The notes: a model not told the origin generated them from the sequence alone. A stretch of 64,000 nucleotides of DNA from Hypholoma sublateritium FD-334 SS-4 (GCA_000827495.1 KN817548.1:1-64000), one strand, 5' to 3'; positions 45,973-58,077 are shown, numbered from the stretch's first letter. Numbers and translations: made by a program.

Positions 45973-47218
45973 ATGAATACCCAGACCGCGCACAATCAGC
46001 CCGGTCCTTCGAATACAGGGACAACATGCTACACAATCCAAACGTGAGTGGCTCTGCCATTTACGCCGCGAAAAGGATCTTATCTGTCGCAGTACAGATG
46101 TACTTCAAGACATGCGGGTGACAGTCTGTGCTGAAGGTTCGGATAAAGTGATCTGGTACAAGGTGAGCGACCCTGTTCCTCTCCGCCGAGCTTGCTCTTG
46201 ACCAATTCATTTGAAGGAAAGATTCCTTGGGGACGATGAGATCGTGGAAAATATCGTGGTATGCCAGTTCTCGAAAAATATAACTTATGCAAAGTATACT
46301 CATGCCACATAAATCTTACGCAGCACAACGCAACCAGCTCGGTTGAATGGTCGATACACCGTCCAATACGCGGATGGTACATCCGAATCCGATCCCCAAC
46401 CTTCCCTCCCGGCGTATTTATCCCGCTGACCCCCGTGTCGGCGGGCTCTGTGCTGCACACAGAAGCGGCCATGTCATTCAACACCCGGACAAACATCCCA
46501 ACACCCCCCGGTCTCCTGGCGGAGTCCTCGTCCCAATTTACACTGCAAGATCGGGAGAGCACCTCGAGCACTGCGAGCGTCCACTCGTACCCGCCAACCC
46601 CCACCGCAACTACTCAGATTAATATACGCCCGCCGTCTCCCATCGACATCACCGACGCCTCCTTCGAACGGACGCCGCAGAAGGCACGTCCGCGCCGGCC
46701 CGCTCAGGGCTCGCCGTCTCAGATCACGCAGTTTTTGCTGTCCGCGCACTCGTCGCAGCCTGTCGAACAACCCGTGAACGCATCCCTCTTCGCACGCGCT
46801 CTGTCGCTAGTGAAGAGCCAGCGGCCATCACACTCAAACTCATTCACGCTGTCACGCGTGCTCGCGGCGCAATCGCCCCCACCTCCACCGTACGCGTCGA
46901 ACATATCCGTGACGACGCAGCCGAACCCGTCTACGGTCGCGATCTTGCAGCCACAGCCCCCGGCACACGTCCACATGCCCCTGCTCGTGTTCCACGACCG
47001 CACGCCGGTGCTCACGGTGCGCTCGCTGACGGGCCTGCTTGAGATCGACAAGGCGGAAGAGCGGTTGATGGGCGTGAGCACCAGCTTTTGGATCGCGATT
47101 GCACTTACGTATCTGGAGTTCCTCGAGGAGCGGGAGGTGAGTTGCTCCTTGCGCGTCGGAATGTTGTTTCTCATCATTATATTATTTTCAGAGCTATCTC
47201 GCTGCTCTCAGCGATTGA
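45973..47218 (+). CDS. Unrecognised conserved-type protein
   Basis: Five exons inferred from consistent phases. It starts MNTQTAHNQPGPSNTGT, then TTDVLQDMRVTVCAEGSDKV, ERFLGDDEIVENIV, and the large exon HNATSSVEWSIHRPIRGWYI that contains GVFIPLTPVSAGSV. A last short exon, SYLAALSD, follows the intron that starts at about 47136. The first third (IRSPTFPPGVFIPLTP) looks like a small folded beta-rich domain. The middle is Ser/Thr/Pro-rich and likely disordered. The C-terminal part, VLTVRSLTGLLEIDKAEERL then STSFWIAIALTYLEFLEERE, is helical and hydrophobic. No named domain recognised and no signal peptide. Divergent from the COQ8 gene, but co-function is not implied. Confidence 0.7.
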
Positions 47219-47614
47219 TGTGATGTTTTGTTTCCTCGGGGGATTGGGTTGCCTGAAGGTTGTACCCCCATGTAACAATGTTGTATCTAAAAGTAACTGG
47301 GAAGGATTTTCGCTTCGCTCCTTCGGCTTTTCTCATGGACTCCACCTCACTCTCGCAAATATCCTTGGACGAGCCAAGATAACAAACCGTTCTTTAGAAG
47401 CAGGAGATTTCAGTTAAGTGGGTCACGCGCAGGAAGTACTTCGAAAGCTCCCATTCGCATTAAATCGGTCGCGAGGGATTTTAGCTAGATGTCTTCTTCA
47501 CGGCCAATCCCGACATGAAGAAAATAGGTGATGTAATAAAGTCACTTTTGACTGCAATAATACGGAGATCCCTCCCGCTAGATCAATCTAAATTCAGCTG
47601 TCTGGAGTGGAGGT
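47219..47614. other. Convergent intergenic spacer
   Basis: Between the 3' ends of the preceding gene and the SDR gene; no gene seen. Confidence 0.5.
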
Positions 47615-48857
47615 TTATCCCAACATCCTCTGGTTCGTTGAGAAGGCGGCCTAAGTGCAACAAAGGAATTAACATTTTCCCAGACATTAGGTTTAGATCA
47701 TGCGTACCTTCCATCCCTCCTTCAATCATGAGTACCTGACCGGTGATGTGGCCGGAAAGGCTGTTGGAAGAAAGCACGAGGATCTGAGTAGCGATGTCAG
47801 TCGGCTTCGCAATCTTCTTGAGCGGTGTCCTAGATAGGTAAATTAACAAAGATTAACTGGCGCCTTCATCTCCAAAGAGAAATTATGTACGTTGCGAGCG
47901 CCGCATATAGCGTGTGCGGATTCTTCAGCGACTCGGTAGCCATTGGCTGGTACGAGAGTCAGTCCAGGGTGTATGGGAGGACGAACTTGAACGTCCCGTA
48001 CCGTTTTGACCCAGCCAGGGCCGATGCAGTTCACCCTGCCCATCGGCGCAAGCTTGACAATTTCGTTCTTGAGCGTCATCGTCAGGCCGTACATCATCGC
48101 TGTAATCAATATAACCGCGTCAGTTCGCATATCATACCGGGCATATCAGATGCGAGGCGCACCGCTCTTTGACGCAGCGTAATCGGCATGCCCCGCTTCA
48201 CCTAGATACACAATAATATTATCGGCATCGAAAGTAGAGAACGCACAGAACACCTACCGTATTTCCCAGCAGTGCTGCCAATGAGGACGATTGACGCCTC
48301 CTCCCGAAGGTCCGCGGCGACGTTCTTCAATCGGCGCAGATACTCGCGCGCGACGAGGAACGTCGACGTCAGGTTCGCGTCCATCGTCGTCTTCCAGCGG
48401 TCGAGCGACATCTCCCAGATGTACTCGTCCTTGACCACGCTGATCGCGTGGTTGATGATGAGGATCTGCACAGGGCCGAACGTGTACGTCGCCTTATCGA
48501 ACATCGCGGCGACCTCGTCCTCCTTGCTCAGATCCGCTTGCACGACCTGACTGCGCGACTCGGCGAATTTGTCGAGCGGCGCGAAGTTGGTGTTGTAGTG
48601 GGCCGTCACGATCGCGCCTTGCTCTACGATATCGTTGTTATCTACTGAAAATGGATGAGGCGTGCTGGACATTCGGCGTACCATGGAATTGTTCAGCTGT
48701 TTCGTAGCCGATACCACCGCTTGCACCTGAAGATAGAGACGACTGAGTTTCAGACAGTTCATGTACCCGTAATAGATAATCGCAGACCAGTGACCAGTAC
48801 GTGAACGCCTTCAAGGCCAAGATGCAGTCCGGTTGGAGTCAGAGGGCGTTGGGGCAT
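47615..48857 (-). CDS. Short-chain dehydrogenase/reductase (SDR)
   Basis: NAD(P)-dependent oxidoreductase of the classical SDR type. Starts MPQRPLTPTGLHLGLEGVHV at 48857. After an intron LVTG joins ASGGIGYETAEQFH, the TGxxxGIG cofactor motif. A further intron leads to EQGAIVTAHYNTNFAPLDKF. Next come QADLSKEDEVAAMF, ILIINHAISV (where most SDRs have NNAG), SIVLIGSTAGKYG (catalytic Ser) and DYAASKSAMMYGLTMTLKNE (the YxxxK pair). Also present are VNCIGPGWVKT, TPLKKIAKPTDIATQILVLS and SGHITGQVLMIEGGMEG. A last exon reads RLLNEPEDVG with the stop at 47615. Length is about 280 residues. The substrate is unknown; sequence style is close to 3-oxoacyl-ACP-reductase-like fungal SDRs. Confidence 0.88.
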
Positions 48858-49509
48858 CGTCGCAGCAGAAGAATCTCTTGTGAGATAAGCGCAGCCCAGC
48901 GCGGCGCTTTAAGAGGGTCGCGAGCGGCGAACCGCAGAGAAGCATCCATGTATTCGAGAATCATCGAGGGAATTATTCCTGTTGCGCCCCATGATACACC
49001 CACGGTGGGAATATGCAGGCGGCTGCGGGAAGAAACCGATTCAAGCGAAGTCTGTCGCCGGGAAATTGCTGCGCATGTCAGCCGCGCAGACGAGGCCAGA
49101 CGAGGGCGTCCCAGAAGTCTGGAGGAGGATGCAAGCTCTTGGCAGCGAGATAGCATCAATTGACGCGTTCTTGACGATCGAATGCCCATTATGTAACATC
49201 GGTGGGAAGCAGGCGGTGGGCAAGCGCTGGCCAGGTTGATTGCGGTTAGGCGGATGTTCACACTTCCTATGAAAACGATGGAAAATTGTTACCAAGTCAA
49301 GCTCTGGAAACCTAAATAGCCTCTGTAAGAAGGGGTGGCGTTGAAGCCACATGATACTATTTAGTATCGGTGTCCGATACAGTGGTGATCTAGGTCTAAG
49401 TAGGTATTAACTGGTGAAGTTCCGGGTGTGGGGAGCGTGAGGGGTCGTGTGTTCATGAGTAGTGAGTGAGTGGGTGGGTTCGACCTGCGATGCGTAGTAT
49501 GCAGAATTT
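48858..49509. other. Intergenic, no gene seen
   Basis: Frames of up to 140 codons on both strands are motif-free; part is the SDR promoter. Short GTGAGT/GGTGG runs occur near 49460. Confidence 0.4.
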
Positions 49510-50531
49510 TCACTGCCCCTTGGCAGCCTTCGCCTCTGCACGCTTCGTGTAGATCATATCGGTGAAAGGGCTGCGAAGTTATTGGTTAATACTTAGCATG
49601 TTGATAAGTCACAAACGGATAACGCACCCTTCAAACTTAAGGGCGATTAGATAGACGATGTACACGTAAAGAGTGATGAGCAAGCCGGCGGGCCTTTCGA
49701 ACCTGAATGCAAGTGGCGTCAGCACGGAAAATATTAAACACGTGTCAGCGACACGCAACCCCACACAAAATGACCCACCAAAGTGCGGTGGCGGCGAAGC
49801 ACATCGTGCTGCCGACATACATGGGGTCGCGGAGGACGTTGAATGGGAATCTGTAAGAGTGACCATAGACCATGTTAGCTCTCGGATGATTCGAGCAGCT
49901 CGCAGCTATATCAGACACGATCGTGCTCCACGTACCCTTCCACGCGGTGATCCATCAGGATGCCAAAGTAGTCCCCAAGGAAGGTCCCTGTGATGCCTAG
50001 TGACCATGTAGAGGTGATGACGAAGAGCTGGCCGACGACGAATAGGACAGCTGGGACGATTGTCGCGTACTCCCTGGGCAGGATGGCCTTCTGAGGCTGG
50101 TCTAGGAGGGCCCAGTGATACCTGTCATACGTTGCTGTCGAATTAGAGTTTTCTGGATGGCTAGACATTGTAGAACGTACAGGTTGTCGCGTAGAATTCC
50201 AAACGAAAAGATGAGGAGGGCCAGGAAGTACGTCCCATATCGTGCGTTGCCGCCGAAGATTTTCGTGATGGTCTTGTTTCTATACTCTGTATGGAGACCT
50301 TGGTCAGACTACTATTGTCCAGAGACAAGAAATGGTCGACGAGGTGAAAAGAAGCCAGCCTCTCGTCTCTTCAAAAATAGACTGAAAGTGACGCGTACCG
50401 TTGCGAGCGACAAAGTTCCATGCTGTCGGATTGAACGCGATAGCAAACACAGAGATCTGGAAAGAGGGTTTGGTGTAGTCTACCAGAGAGTAGAACTCGT
50501 TGAGGAGGGCGCCAGCCGTCTTGGAGTCCAT
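49510..50531 (-). CDS. OPI3: Phospholipid methyltransferase, OPI3/PEM2 type
   Basis: ER membrane enzyme that catalyses the last two methylations from phosphatidylethanolamine to phosphatidylcholine using S-adenosylmethionine. Starts MDSKTAGALLNEFYSLVDYT, then FNPTAWNFVAR; after an intron EYRNKTITKIFGGNARYGTY, LALLIFSFGILRDN. The next exon gives YHWALLDQP, ATIVPAVLFVVGQLFVITST, and LGITGTFLGDYFGILMDHRV, the family signature. Then FPFNVLRDPMYVGSTMCF, ATALWW, and RPAGLLITLYVYIVYLIALK with FEG. The last exon is PFTDMIYTKRAEAKAAKGQ with the stop at 49510. Three to four membrane segments are visible, as expected. Length is about 220 residues, close to the yeast protein. Complete and intact. Confidence 0.93.
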
Positions 50532-50848
50532 TTTTTTTGTTCGTCCTATTGACAGCGAATGAACCGTGTGCGAGCAGCGCCAGTTGTCCTCTCATTGCCA
50601 TTTTAGTACTAACTCCTTTAAGGCGACACCTCCCGTTTATCGAGAACGCGAGCATTGGGCAGCCAGTACTTAGCAACTATATGAAACAGAGAAAGTGTTT
50701 TCTAGTACATACAGGCTATTACATGCAAGGGGACTAGCTGTTTAATGGGAGATGTCCACCGAAGTCCACGACATGTAGGTAACGCGAAAGCAATAAATAC
50801 GCAAGTAATACACACAGCAAAGTACTCTACGAAAGCAAGTGGTCCAGA
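50532..50848. other. Intergenic spacer between two minus-strand genes
   Basis: Contains the promoter of the OPI3-type gene and the 3' region of the E2 gene; no gene seen. Confidence 0.5.
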
Positions 50849-52036
50849 CTACAATCTCTTCAGAGCCTTTTTCCTCTTCTCGGCGCCTGAAACCGCAGTG
50901 CCCGTCGCGGCGCGCTTGACAGCCTTCGTTCCCGTCACGCCCCCTAGCCCTGCCGTGGAGGCCATGCCGATACCAACACCCATGCCTGGTTTGCCGCCTC
51001 CGACATTGGCATCTGCGGTACCCAGGGGCGATGGCGAGGGATGGCGGTCCTTCTGCGGTCCAACGCCAAGGCCTTCCTTGTCCGATGATAGCGAGGCCTT
51101 CAGAGACATTGGGGGTGCGGGAGATGCGGACTTGCGAGTAAGGATCGGCATGGCGTACGGTGCCAAAATTGGCGGTAGCGGAAGAGTAGATGTTAGTGAG
51201 GCGGGAGCAGGAAGCGTAAGGGTCGTCGTGGTCGGTGCAGAGAGCTTAGAAGTAGACGCCGCTCGCTGGGAGGATGATTCAGAGGCAGATGCCGCGACAG
51301 GCTTCGCAGTGGCATCTTTGGCACCATCATTCTCCGATTTCGATTTGGTGGCTTCGAGCTCCTGGGCAGAAGGTTTGTTGAACTCCACGGGCTTGACGCG
51401 GGGAGTGGCATGCACGCTGGTGATGAGTTTGGCGCGATTGCAGTAACTCTGATAATCCTCTAACAGGAGCTTGCCCGCCTCTTCGTCCAGCGCCGACTCG
51501 GGATTTGGGTAGATGAGAAGACATTTGACGGTAACGAGGATGTGGCCTATGCCATAGGTCGACTTCCAGTCCTTCTTCAACGTGTTCACGCAGATCTCTC
51601 CATTCGCTCCGACATTCGGATGGAAGATTTTAGTGCCAAACCAACCTGTGGTACCTAATTAAGGGTCTGGGATTGGAATATAGCGTATATTGCACGTACA
51701 TTTTGGAGGAGCGGCCGGGAACTCGTCGGTGAACTTAAACTTCACTTTAAAATATCCTCCGGAGTACGGTGTCCCCTCTAGCGAAGAGCACGGAAAAGGG
51801 TGAGCCACGTGGATCACGTCGTCGGACCACCCGCGCTGGGCGACTCACCAGGGCCAGCAATGATACCGGTGACATCCAGCATGTCCTCGTCGTTCATTTG
51901 CATCCGGATGCCCTCCGGCGGGTTCTTCTCAAGTTCGCTCAGCTCGCGCATGACGCGACGCATGACAGCTGGTGGTACAGACTGCGAAAGCGTTTGAGTG
52001 CGTTATTGGCACGTAAATGAACGTAAGTCTCACCAT
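50849..52036 (-). CDS. Ubiquitin-conjugating enzyme E2, UBE2S type
   Basis: UBE2S extends Lys11-linked ubiquitin chains with the APC/C in animals. Minus-strand exons give [66 protein letters not shown], then [20 protein letters not shown], with the catalytic Cys in EICV. Next are [20 protein letters not shown] and [20 protein letters not shown]. The core is followed by a Ser/Thr/Pro-rich linker and a basic tail ending KKALKRL, matching the animal UBE2S tail style that docks on the APC/C. The best start is the ATG at 52034-52036, followed at once by a GT-AG intron, so exon 1 holds only the start codon and exon 2 begins at 51981. A longer first exon cannot be excluded. Confidence 0.92.
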
Positions 52037-52610
52037 TATGTGCCAACGAGAAAGATAATTACGGAAAGGAGAGGAAGTGGTGGAGAAACGCAACGATTTG
52101 AAGTTCAACCTGGTCTGAAGGTGGCGGAGTTTCAACGTCAACGTCAACTTGAACCCGGCACGTGGATGGATGACTAAGAACTTCCACCAACACAACCAAA
52201 TCTCGGGCCGGGCCGTCATTTTTCTCTGTCCTTTTCTTCATTGTTTCGCAGGAATTTCTAGGACTTCGTCCATAGAATATGTCTCCGTATTCCTGAGATG
52301 GAGACCGTTCCACATTTAAAAGATGCATCGCAGAAGGCTACCATTGTAGCTCTTTTCTCCTTCACTGCTTTCCTCAGGGCGTTCTACTGGCTTCGGAGTC
52401 TTACTTCATAGTACATACATCTCTCTCGTTCACCCACCATGTCTCTGATCTTCCTGAGACTTGGAGCCTGGGGCTTTGTGAGTCCAACTTTCTTTTCCAC
52501 CGCATCCACCACATCGCTTTCTGAAGGTAAACAGAATTATTTTCATTATATATTATTTACCAATCGCCTATCCACTTTTCCCTCACAGGCTTACCTCTGT
52601 ACCGACGGAA
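52037..52610. other. Divergent intergenic region
   Basis: Lies between the E2 gene and the F-box gene. A frame from 52439 (MSLIFLRLGAWGF) could be a 5' leader of the F-box transcript, but no motif supports it. Confidence 0.45.
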
Positions 52611-54299
52611 ATGGCTGTGTGTCCCGGCAAGCTATGTACGGTAGACCCTCTCTTCACTCGACCGTGTGCGACATGTCTGGGCCAATCAACATGTGCATGC
52701 AACAGGCTAGCAGTGTTGGAAGCGAATATCAAGGACACGGAAAAGACACTGGCCTCCTTAGAACGGCAGCGCGTACCTCTAAAGTCCGAGCTCAACCAAG
52801 CCCACGATACACTCCTTTCTCGCCTCCCTGCCGAAATCGTATCTCTCGTCTTCCTATTCTGTACACCGACCATGGTCGACGCATGCCACACTGTGCCGTT
52901 CAATGTGATGCTCTCCGAACCTCTAATCCTCGGCGCAGTATGCCATAGATGGCGCACCATCGCGTGGGCCACACCGCGGCTGTGGTCCTCGATATCTGTC
53001 AACCCTATCAGCGCAAATCTTTTGAAAACAACGCCACTTGCGGAGGAGTGGCTCGAACGGTCGCGAAACTTGCCGTTGACGATTAACATCTATATTCCTG
53101 GGCGACTCCGTGATATCCGCTTTCCGATGTCGACCGAAATTCTACCGATGCTAGATGCTCTTGCTCGCCACTCCCGACGCTGGCGGCATATATCGATTGA
53201 ACTTCCCCACCGGTACATACTGTACATCTGTGACAGTCCCTTTGTCGACCGACCAGTCGCGCTTGAGAGCATCCACATACATCTCACGGACGTACGTCCC
53301 CCGGAGTCGTCACCAGTTCTAAGCCTTGCTGCTTATCACAGCCCGAGCGTCGTGGCGCTCTGTCATCTAGACCTCCAGTATCTGGGCATTCGATGGGAGA
53401 ACTTGACTTACTTGCGCATGTTAGATGGGCTGTCTCTGGCCACCGCTTTTAAACTCCTTGAATGCGCCCCGAAGCTCCAGTATTATGAATTATTGATCTG
53501 CAACCACGACTTGACCGCCGTAGACTCGCCACGTAACATCGTACACCATGGATTGCGGTGTCTCAATTTCCAAGGGGCAGTCACGCTGGAACTTGCTGGA
53601 GCGTTCCTCGGCGGCATCTCTCTGCCTTCCCTTGAAGAATTCAATTGCGATATCCACCGACTTCCGCTTCCTGCTCAAGTTATCACATCTCTCATCTCCA
53701 CTTCTTCGCGTGGGTTGCTGAGGATGTCGCTCGGTATGGATCACACCCGCGACAACAGAGCAATTAGCATCCTTGAATCAGCGCCGTCTCTCACTCAACT
53801 CACGCTGAAGATGTTCCGCACATCTTGGCAATGTTTCGACGCCCTGGGAAATTTCTTTCAAAAACTGTCCTCATCGAAGAATGTCACAGAAACCAGCGCT
53901 GCCGGTACACCTTTCCTCCCCCATCTGCAGGAGCTGTGCATAGACGGGCCTTGGCCCATAAATTGGTCTATAATCGTCGATATCTTTCCTCCTGCCGTCA
54001 CAGCCTCCCTCGACGGCGATGATGCAACATTCCGCCCTCTCCATACATTCACTTCTTTGGTTGATCAACCAAACTCGTTGTTTGATGCTCTCTCAAACTC
54101 AAGGAGCCACGCTGGAGTCGAGCTTGCAGCCCCTGAAGTCGCCGATATCCGCCAGTTCCTTAGACTCCGCGACCGGGGCATAGCATTTAACATCGTCCAA
54201 CGTTCAACGCGTTTCGACGACGAGTATGATTTACTATCATATCTTATCTCGAAACGTAGCATCGGTCTGGATCCATCTCCACCACCTCCCTTGAATTGA
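52611..54299 (+). CDS. F-box protein, basidiomycete type
   Basis: Single exon, 562 residues. A Cys-rich start (CATCLGQSTCACNRL) is followed by a coiled segment (LEANIKDTEKTLASLERQRV), then LLSRLPAEIVSLVFLFCTPT and ILGAVCHRWRTIAWATPRLW with SSISV, the layout found in hundreds of mushroom F-box proteins. In such proteins the F-box binds SKP1 of an SCF ubiquitin ligase. The rest is leucine-rich without regular repeats (LRCLNFQGAVTLELAGAF; SAPSLTQLTLKMF), typical of the degenerate LRR region used for substrate binding. No introns seen. The partner is unknown. Confidence 0.88.
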   Translation: MAVCPGKLCTVDPLFTRPCATCLGQSTCACNRLAVLEANIKDTEKTLASLERQRVPLKSELNQAHDTLLSRLPAEIVSLVFLFCTPTMVDACHTVPFNVMLSEPLILGAVCHRWRTIAWATPRLWSSISVNPISANLLKTTPLAEEWLERSRNLPLTINIYIPGRLRDIRFPMSTEILPMLDALARHSRRWRHISIELPHRYILYICDSPFVDRPVALESIHIHLTDVRPPESSPVLSLAAYHSPSVVALCHLDLQYLGIRWENLTYLRMLDGLSLATAFKLLECAPKLQYYELLICNHDLTAVDSPRNIVHHGLRCLNFQGAVTLELAGAFLGGISLPSLEEFNCDIHRLPLPAQVITSLISTSSRGLLRMSLGMDHTRDNRAISILESAPSLTQLTLKMFRTSWQCFDALGNFFQKLSSSKNVTETSAAGTPFLPHLQELCIDGPWPINWSIIVDIFPPAVTASLDGDDATFRPLHTFTSLVDQPNSLFDALSNSRSHAGVELAAPEVADIRQFLRLRDRGIAFNIVQRSTRFDDEYDLLSYLISKRSIGLDPSPPPPLN

Positions 54300-54418
54300 G
54301 TCGTGATATAAATTGCAGAGGTCGCATCGCTACTCCACGCGAAACGGATTCAATTCGCGCTCCGTGATACATACATACAGACGATATACATATTTTACTC
54401 TTCCATTGGGTATATATT

Positions 54419-57400
54419 TTAGATTGTGATGGTGCCTTTCAACCGCGAGTCGCGACTGCTCGCACCAATCGTTAGATCAATCGTGCCCGCCGGCTTCCGC
54501 CATCCCTGCTGCACCACGTCCCAGATCGACAGGTCGTATCTTGACACGGTGATGGTGACAGACGACTTCTGTCCGGGCGACAGCTCGATGTTGGTGAACC
54601 CCTTGAGCACGGACGGCGGTTCCCCAGCAGATGTAGGGAAGTTGATGTAGAGTTGGGGGATCTACGTTAAGTTGGGTCAGCGATGCGACCGTGGACTGGA
54701 GACGGACAGACGTACCTCGCCTCCGAATACCGAGCCTGTGTTAGTAACGGTAAAAGTTGCCTGGTATGCGGGCTGGTGTAGCCAGAGTGCCCTCGAGGAG
54801 CCCTCAGCGATAGCGGTTGCGTTGCCCTTCTCCCAAGCCAAAATGAAGGGAAGCTCTGCGGGCGGCGCCAGAGTCTGAATCTTCGACACATGGAGGCCAC
54901 TATAGCCAAATGTGGTGTAGCTCAGTCCGAAGCCAAACTCAAATCGGGGAGTGATATTTTGCTGCGGGTAAATTAGAATTGTCTTCTGTAAAAAAAGCGA
55001 AGGAGGGACACTCACCGCATCAAAGTGCCTGTAATCAATGTTCAGGCCTTCGGTGTATGGAATCTGCAGGGGGTCTGTCCCACTGGGATTTTGTCCAGCA
55101 GCGGGGAGTGTAAGCTGGGCACTGTAGTCTGAGGGGCTCTTTGCAATGGTATAAGGCAGGCGTCCAGATGGGTTCCAAGCACCATACAATACATCGGCAA
55201 GAGCGTTGCCAATTTCTTGGCCGGGGAGGCCAGCCCATACGACCTAAAAGATATTCAGGACAAAGTAGGAGGGAGATGAATAATGAGATCTCACAGCAGT
55301 GACATTAGGATGATCGATCCAGGGTTCAAGAATAAGCGGTCCAACACTATTGATTATCACGATGGTGTTGTTGTTCTGGGCAGCGACAGACAGTACAAGC
55401 GCGTCGCCGCCATGCCATGCGGTGAGGTTGTTGCGGTCACCCTCGTTGCCGTCGACGGTGATGTAGTCTTCTCCACTGTCCGCCTCCAGGAAGACGAGTG
55501 CCGCGCTCTTCTTCCGTGCGACGTTTCCAGCGAGGGGGAGGTTGAAGTCGTTAAACATCCACGATACGCTGGTGCGGAATTTGCGCGCTTCGCGCTGGAT
55601 TGCGTCGATGGGCTGTTCAAAATAGAGAAAGGGTTGATCGGTACGTGAATGTCAACGCGTGTTCCACACTTACAGTAACGATGTATGTAAAGTTAGCAGT
55701 TCCAGAGCCCCAACCCATCGCAAGCACACCATCAGAGCCACCCTATATGACAATTAGCTAGTGTACTATACGTGTGAGATTTCAGATGAAACGTACCTGA
55801 TCAGAGAACTCGTTAGGCCCCGCCATACCAGGTCCCGCACCGCTGCCAATCAGAACAATACTTCTGTCCTTCTTGCCAAGCGGCAGAACTCCTCGCTCGT
55901 TCTTGAGGAGGACGGCGCTGGCTGAACCAAGGGTCCTTACAAGCTGGTAATGGTCGTCTTGTACATCGATGTGTAAGTTCGTTTCGTCACTGTCGGGGTT
56001 GAAGGCATCGAAGTTGACTGCGGGGAACGATGAGCTGTCCTGACCCATGAGGTACCATGCGGCAAGAATACGAGAAGCTTGTTAAAAAGGTAATAGTGTA
56101 TCAATTAATATATATTGCTGTAGTATTAGAGAAACCTTACCCATATCGTCGACACGCGATTCCGCGATGATGCCTTCGTTGACGAATAGGGTCAGATTGG
56201 CGCCCCAGTAAGAGGTTCCAGAGTTGAAGGTTATATCTCCGGGCATCGACATCTGCAGCACATACTTATTGAGATTGCTACTATCCTCCGAAGGAGTTTG
56301 TACTTACGTCTAGACCTCTATTGGCTGAGATGGTGGAATGCTGACTGTCATTCGATCGACCAGGGATTAAAAAGACATTGTGACTGAGGGTGGAGTAAAC
56401 CACTCACGCGGACCAGTCAGTCATGATGACTGACGGTCAAGAGTAAGCCTAAGTATGGGGTACAGAGTTGATAGACACTTACATCCTTGGAACCCGTATT
56501 CACGCTTTATGATGTCGTTTAGAACCTTGTCATTCTCGCAAGAGTACGTGCTGTTCACAAGATCTGAAAATTGAAAGAAAAACAAACCAAGTTCAGTAAA
56601 ATGCGATACATGGTAGAATGCATTGAACTTACTGTAGCTGCACATCATACTTCCTACACCCGCCATCACGCTCTTCAAAAAAGGGTGTGCATATACCTCG
56701 TGCATCGTTCTATCATCAATGTCAGAGCTTTCGGTAGTGCGATCGTGTTCCTGCTCGCTGTAAGGGATATTTGTGAGTCAAGCCCGACCTAATCTCGCGG
56801 ATGTACGTACTTTCCAACCAGATGCTTCGCACACGCGATGACACCTGCCTCTTGAATACCCAAGACCGTCTCATATGCCACTTCTCCCGTGAGGAAGGGA
56901 TCGCCTCCGAAACCTTCCCAGTTACGTCCGCCCTGGGCAATACGCCCCATGTTCATCATTGGGCCGAGTTGGACGTTCACACCCTTTCCTTTGTGCTCTT
57001 GTCCCATAAACAGTCCGCGTTGCCGCATGAGCGCGCGGTTCCAACTTGCTGCGGCGTTTATACCTGCGGGGAATGCTGTTATGAAATCGGCATCGCGCAC
57101 GCCCAGAGGAGAGTCCTCTAGACACAAGCCAGGCCAGCTGGTTCCATTTCCAGAGATAGATGCGATATTTCCCTGCAGTGGACATTAGATTCTTTGAATT
57201 CCATGTATCCTGAAACTCAGAAACACGTACAACGCATCGACCTCCTTCCCAACCGACTCCAGTGACAATCGCGACTTTCTGATCCAAGTTGAAGTCGGCG
57301 ATCTATGTGATAATAATATTTTCAGAATAGGCACTTATTATAGGAAGATGGTCGCGTCAAATGGTCCAGTAGACCAAGAAGAATAGTCGACAGGTGGACG

Positions 57401-58077
57401 ACGCGTCGAAGACGCGTTATCAATTCTCGAAATTCTGATCGTTGATCTCGACGCGTCGAGCCGGGTGCTGACAAATCTTGCCATGCACCATTCACGTTGA
57501 GGCTGCAACGCAACCTCAACGCCATCGACCTCAATGCTGCCTCGTGAACTTCCTCACCTTGCTTTTCGCTTTGGAATGGGCTGCGGCCCACGCGGGGCCG
57601 AAGTCGGGCACCACAGCTGCTCCAACCTACACACGTGCCGTCAAAAATGGCCGTCAGTTCAGAACCAAGTACTATGGGCAGCAAGCTCACCGCAGGGGGG
57701 CTGCTAGGGACCACAGCTGGGTAGACCGGCGGCTGTGGGACATCGCTTGGTACGGGGAAGGGTGAGAAGACTGTCGAGGTCGAGGCAGTAGCGTTGGTAA
57801 GAATGGAAACTGCTTGCGAACTAGTGATGCTGCTAAACGACGAGGGAGATGATGCAGTGACACTGGCCGCCGGCGTGGATGGTACAGGTACTGATGAAGT
57901 TAACGATCCTGACGCTGTCGAAATATGTGTCCCCGATGTTTTGGTCACCACTGACGAAACGGCGGTGGATCCAACGGCTGTCAACGTTGCGGTCGAGTTT
58001 GTGGCAGAATCGCTTTGGCCAACGACAAAGGGAAACAAGAGAGCCCAGTGCCAAAATACAAGCTTGGAGGAACGCAT
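54419..58077 (-). CDS. GH3 beta-glucosidase, secreted
   Basis: Hydrolyses beta-glucosides such as cellobiose. The start at 58077 gives MRSSKLVFWHWALLFPFVVG, a signal peptide; M at 58143 adds another hydrophobic leader (MLLKTLLHSCLALICLALKA). A Ser/Thr/Pro-rich linker follows, then FGPAWAAAHSKAKSK, DFNLDQKVAIVTGVGWEGGR, LCLEDSPLGVRDADF, FPAGINAAASWNRALMRQRG, GVNVQLGPMMNMGRIAQGGR, NWEGFGGDPFLTGEVA and CAKHLVG. VIMTDWSA holds the nucleophile Asp. Next are QHSTISANRGLDMSMPGD, the C-terminal sandwich (VLLKNERGVLPLGKKDRSIV, GWGSGTANFTYIVTPIDAIQ, VWAGLPGQEIGNALADVLYG) and FGFGLSYTTF. A fibronectin-III-like end (VLKGFTNIELSPGQKSSVTI) stops at 54419. About fifteen introns. Complete as far as seen. Confidence 0.92.
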
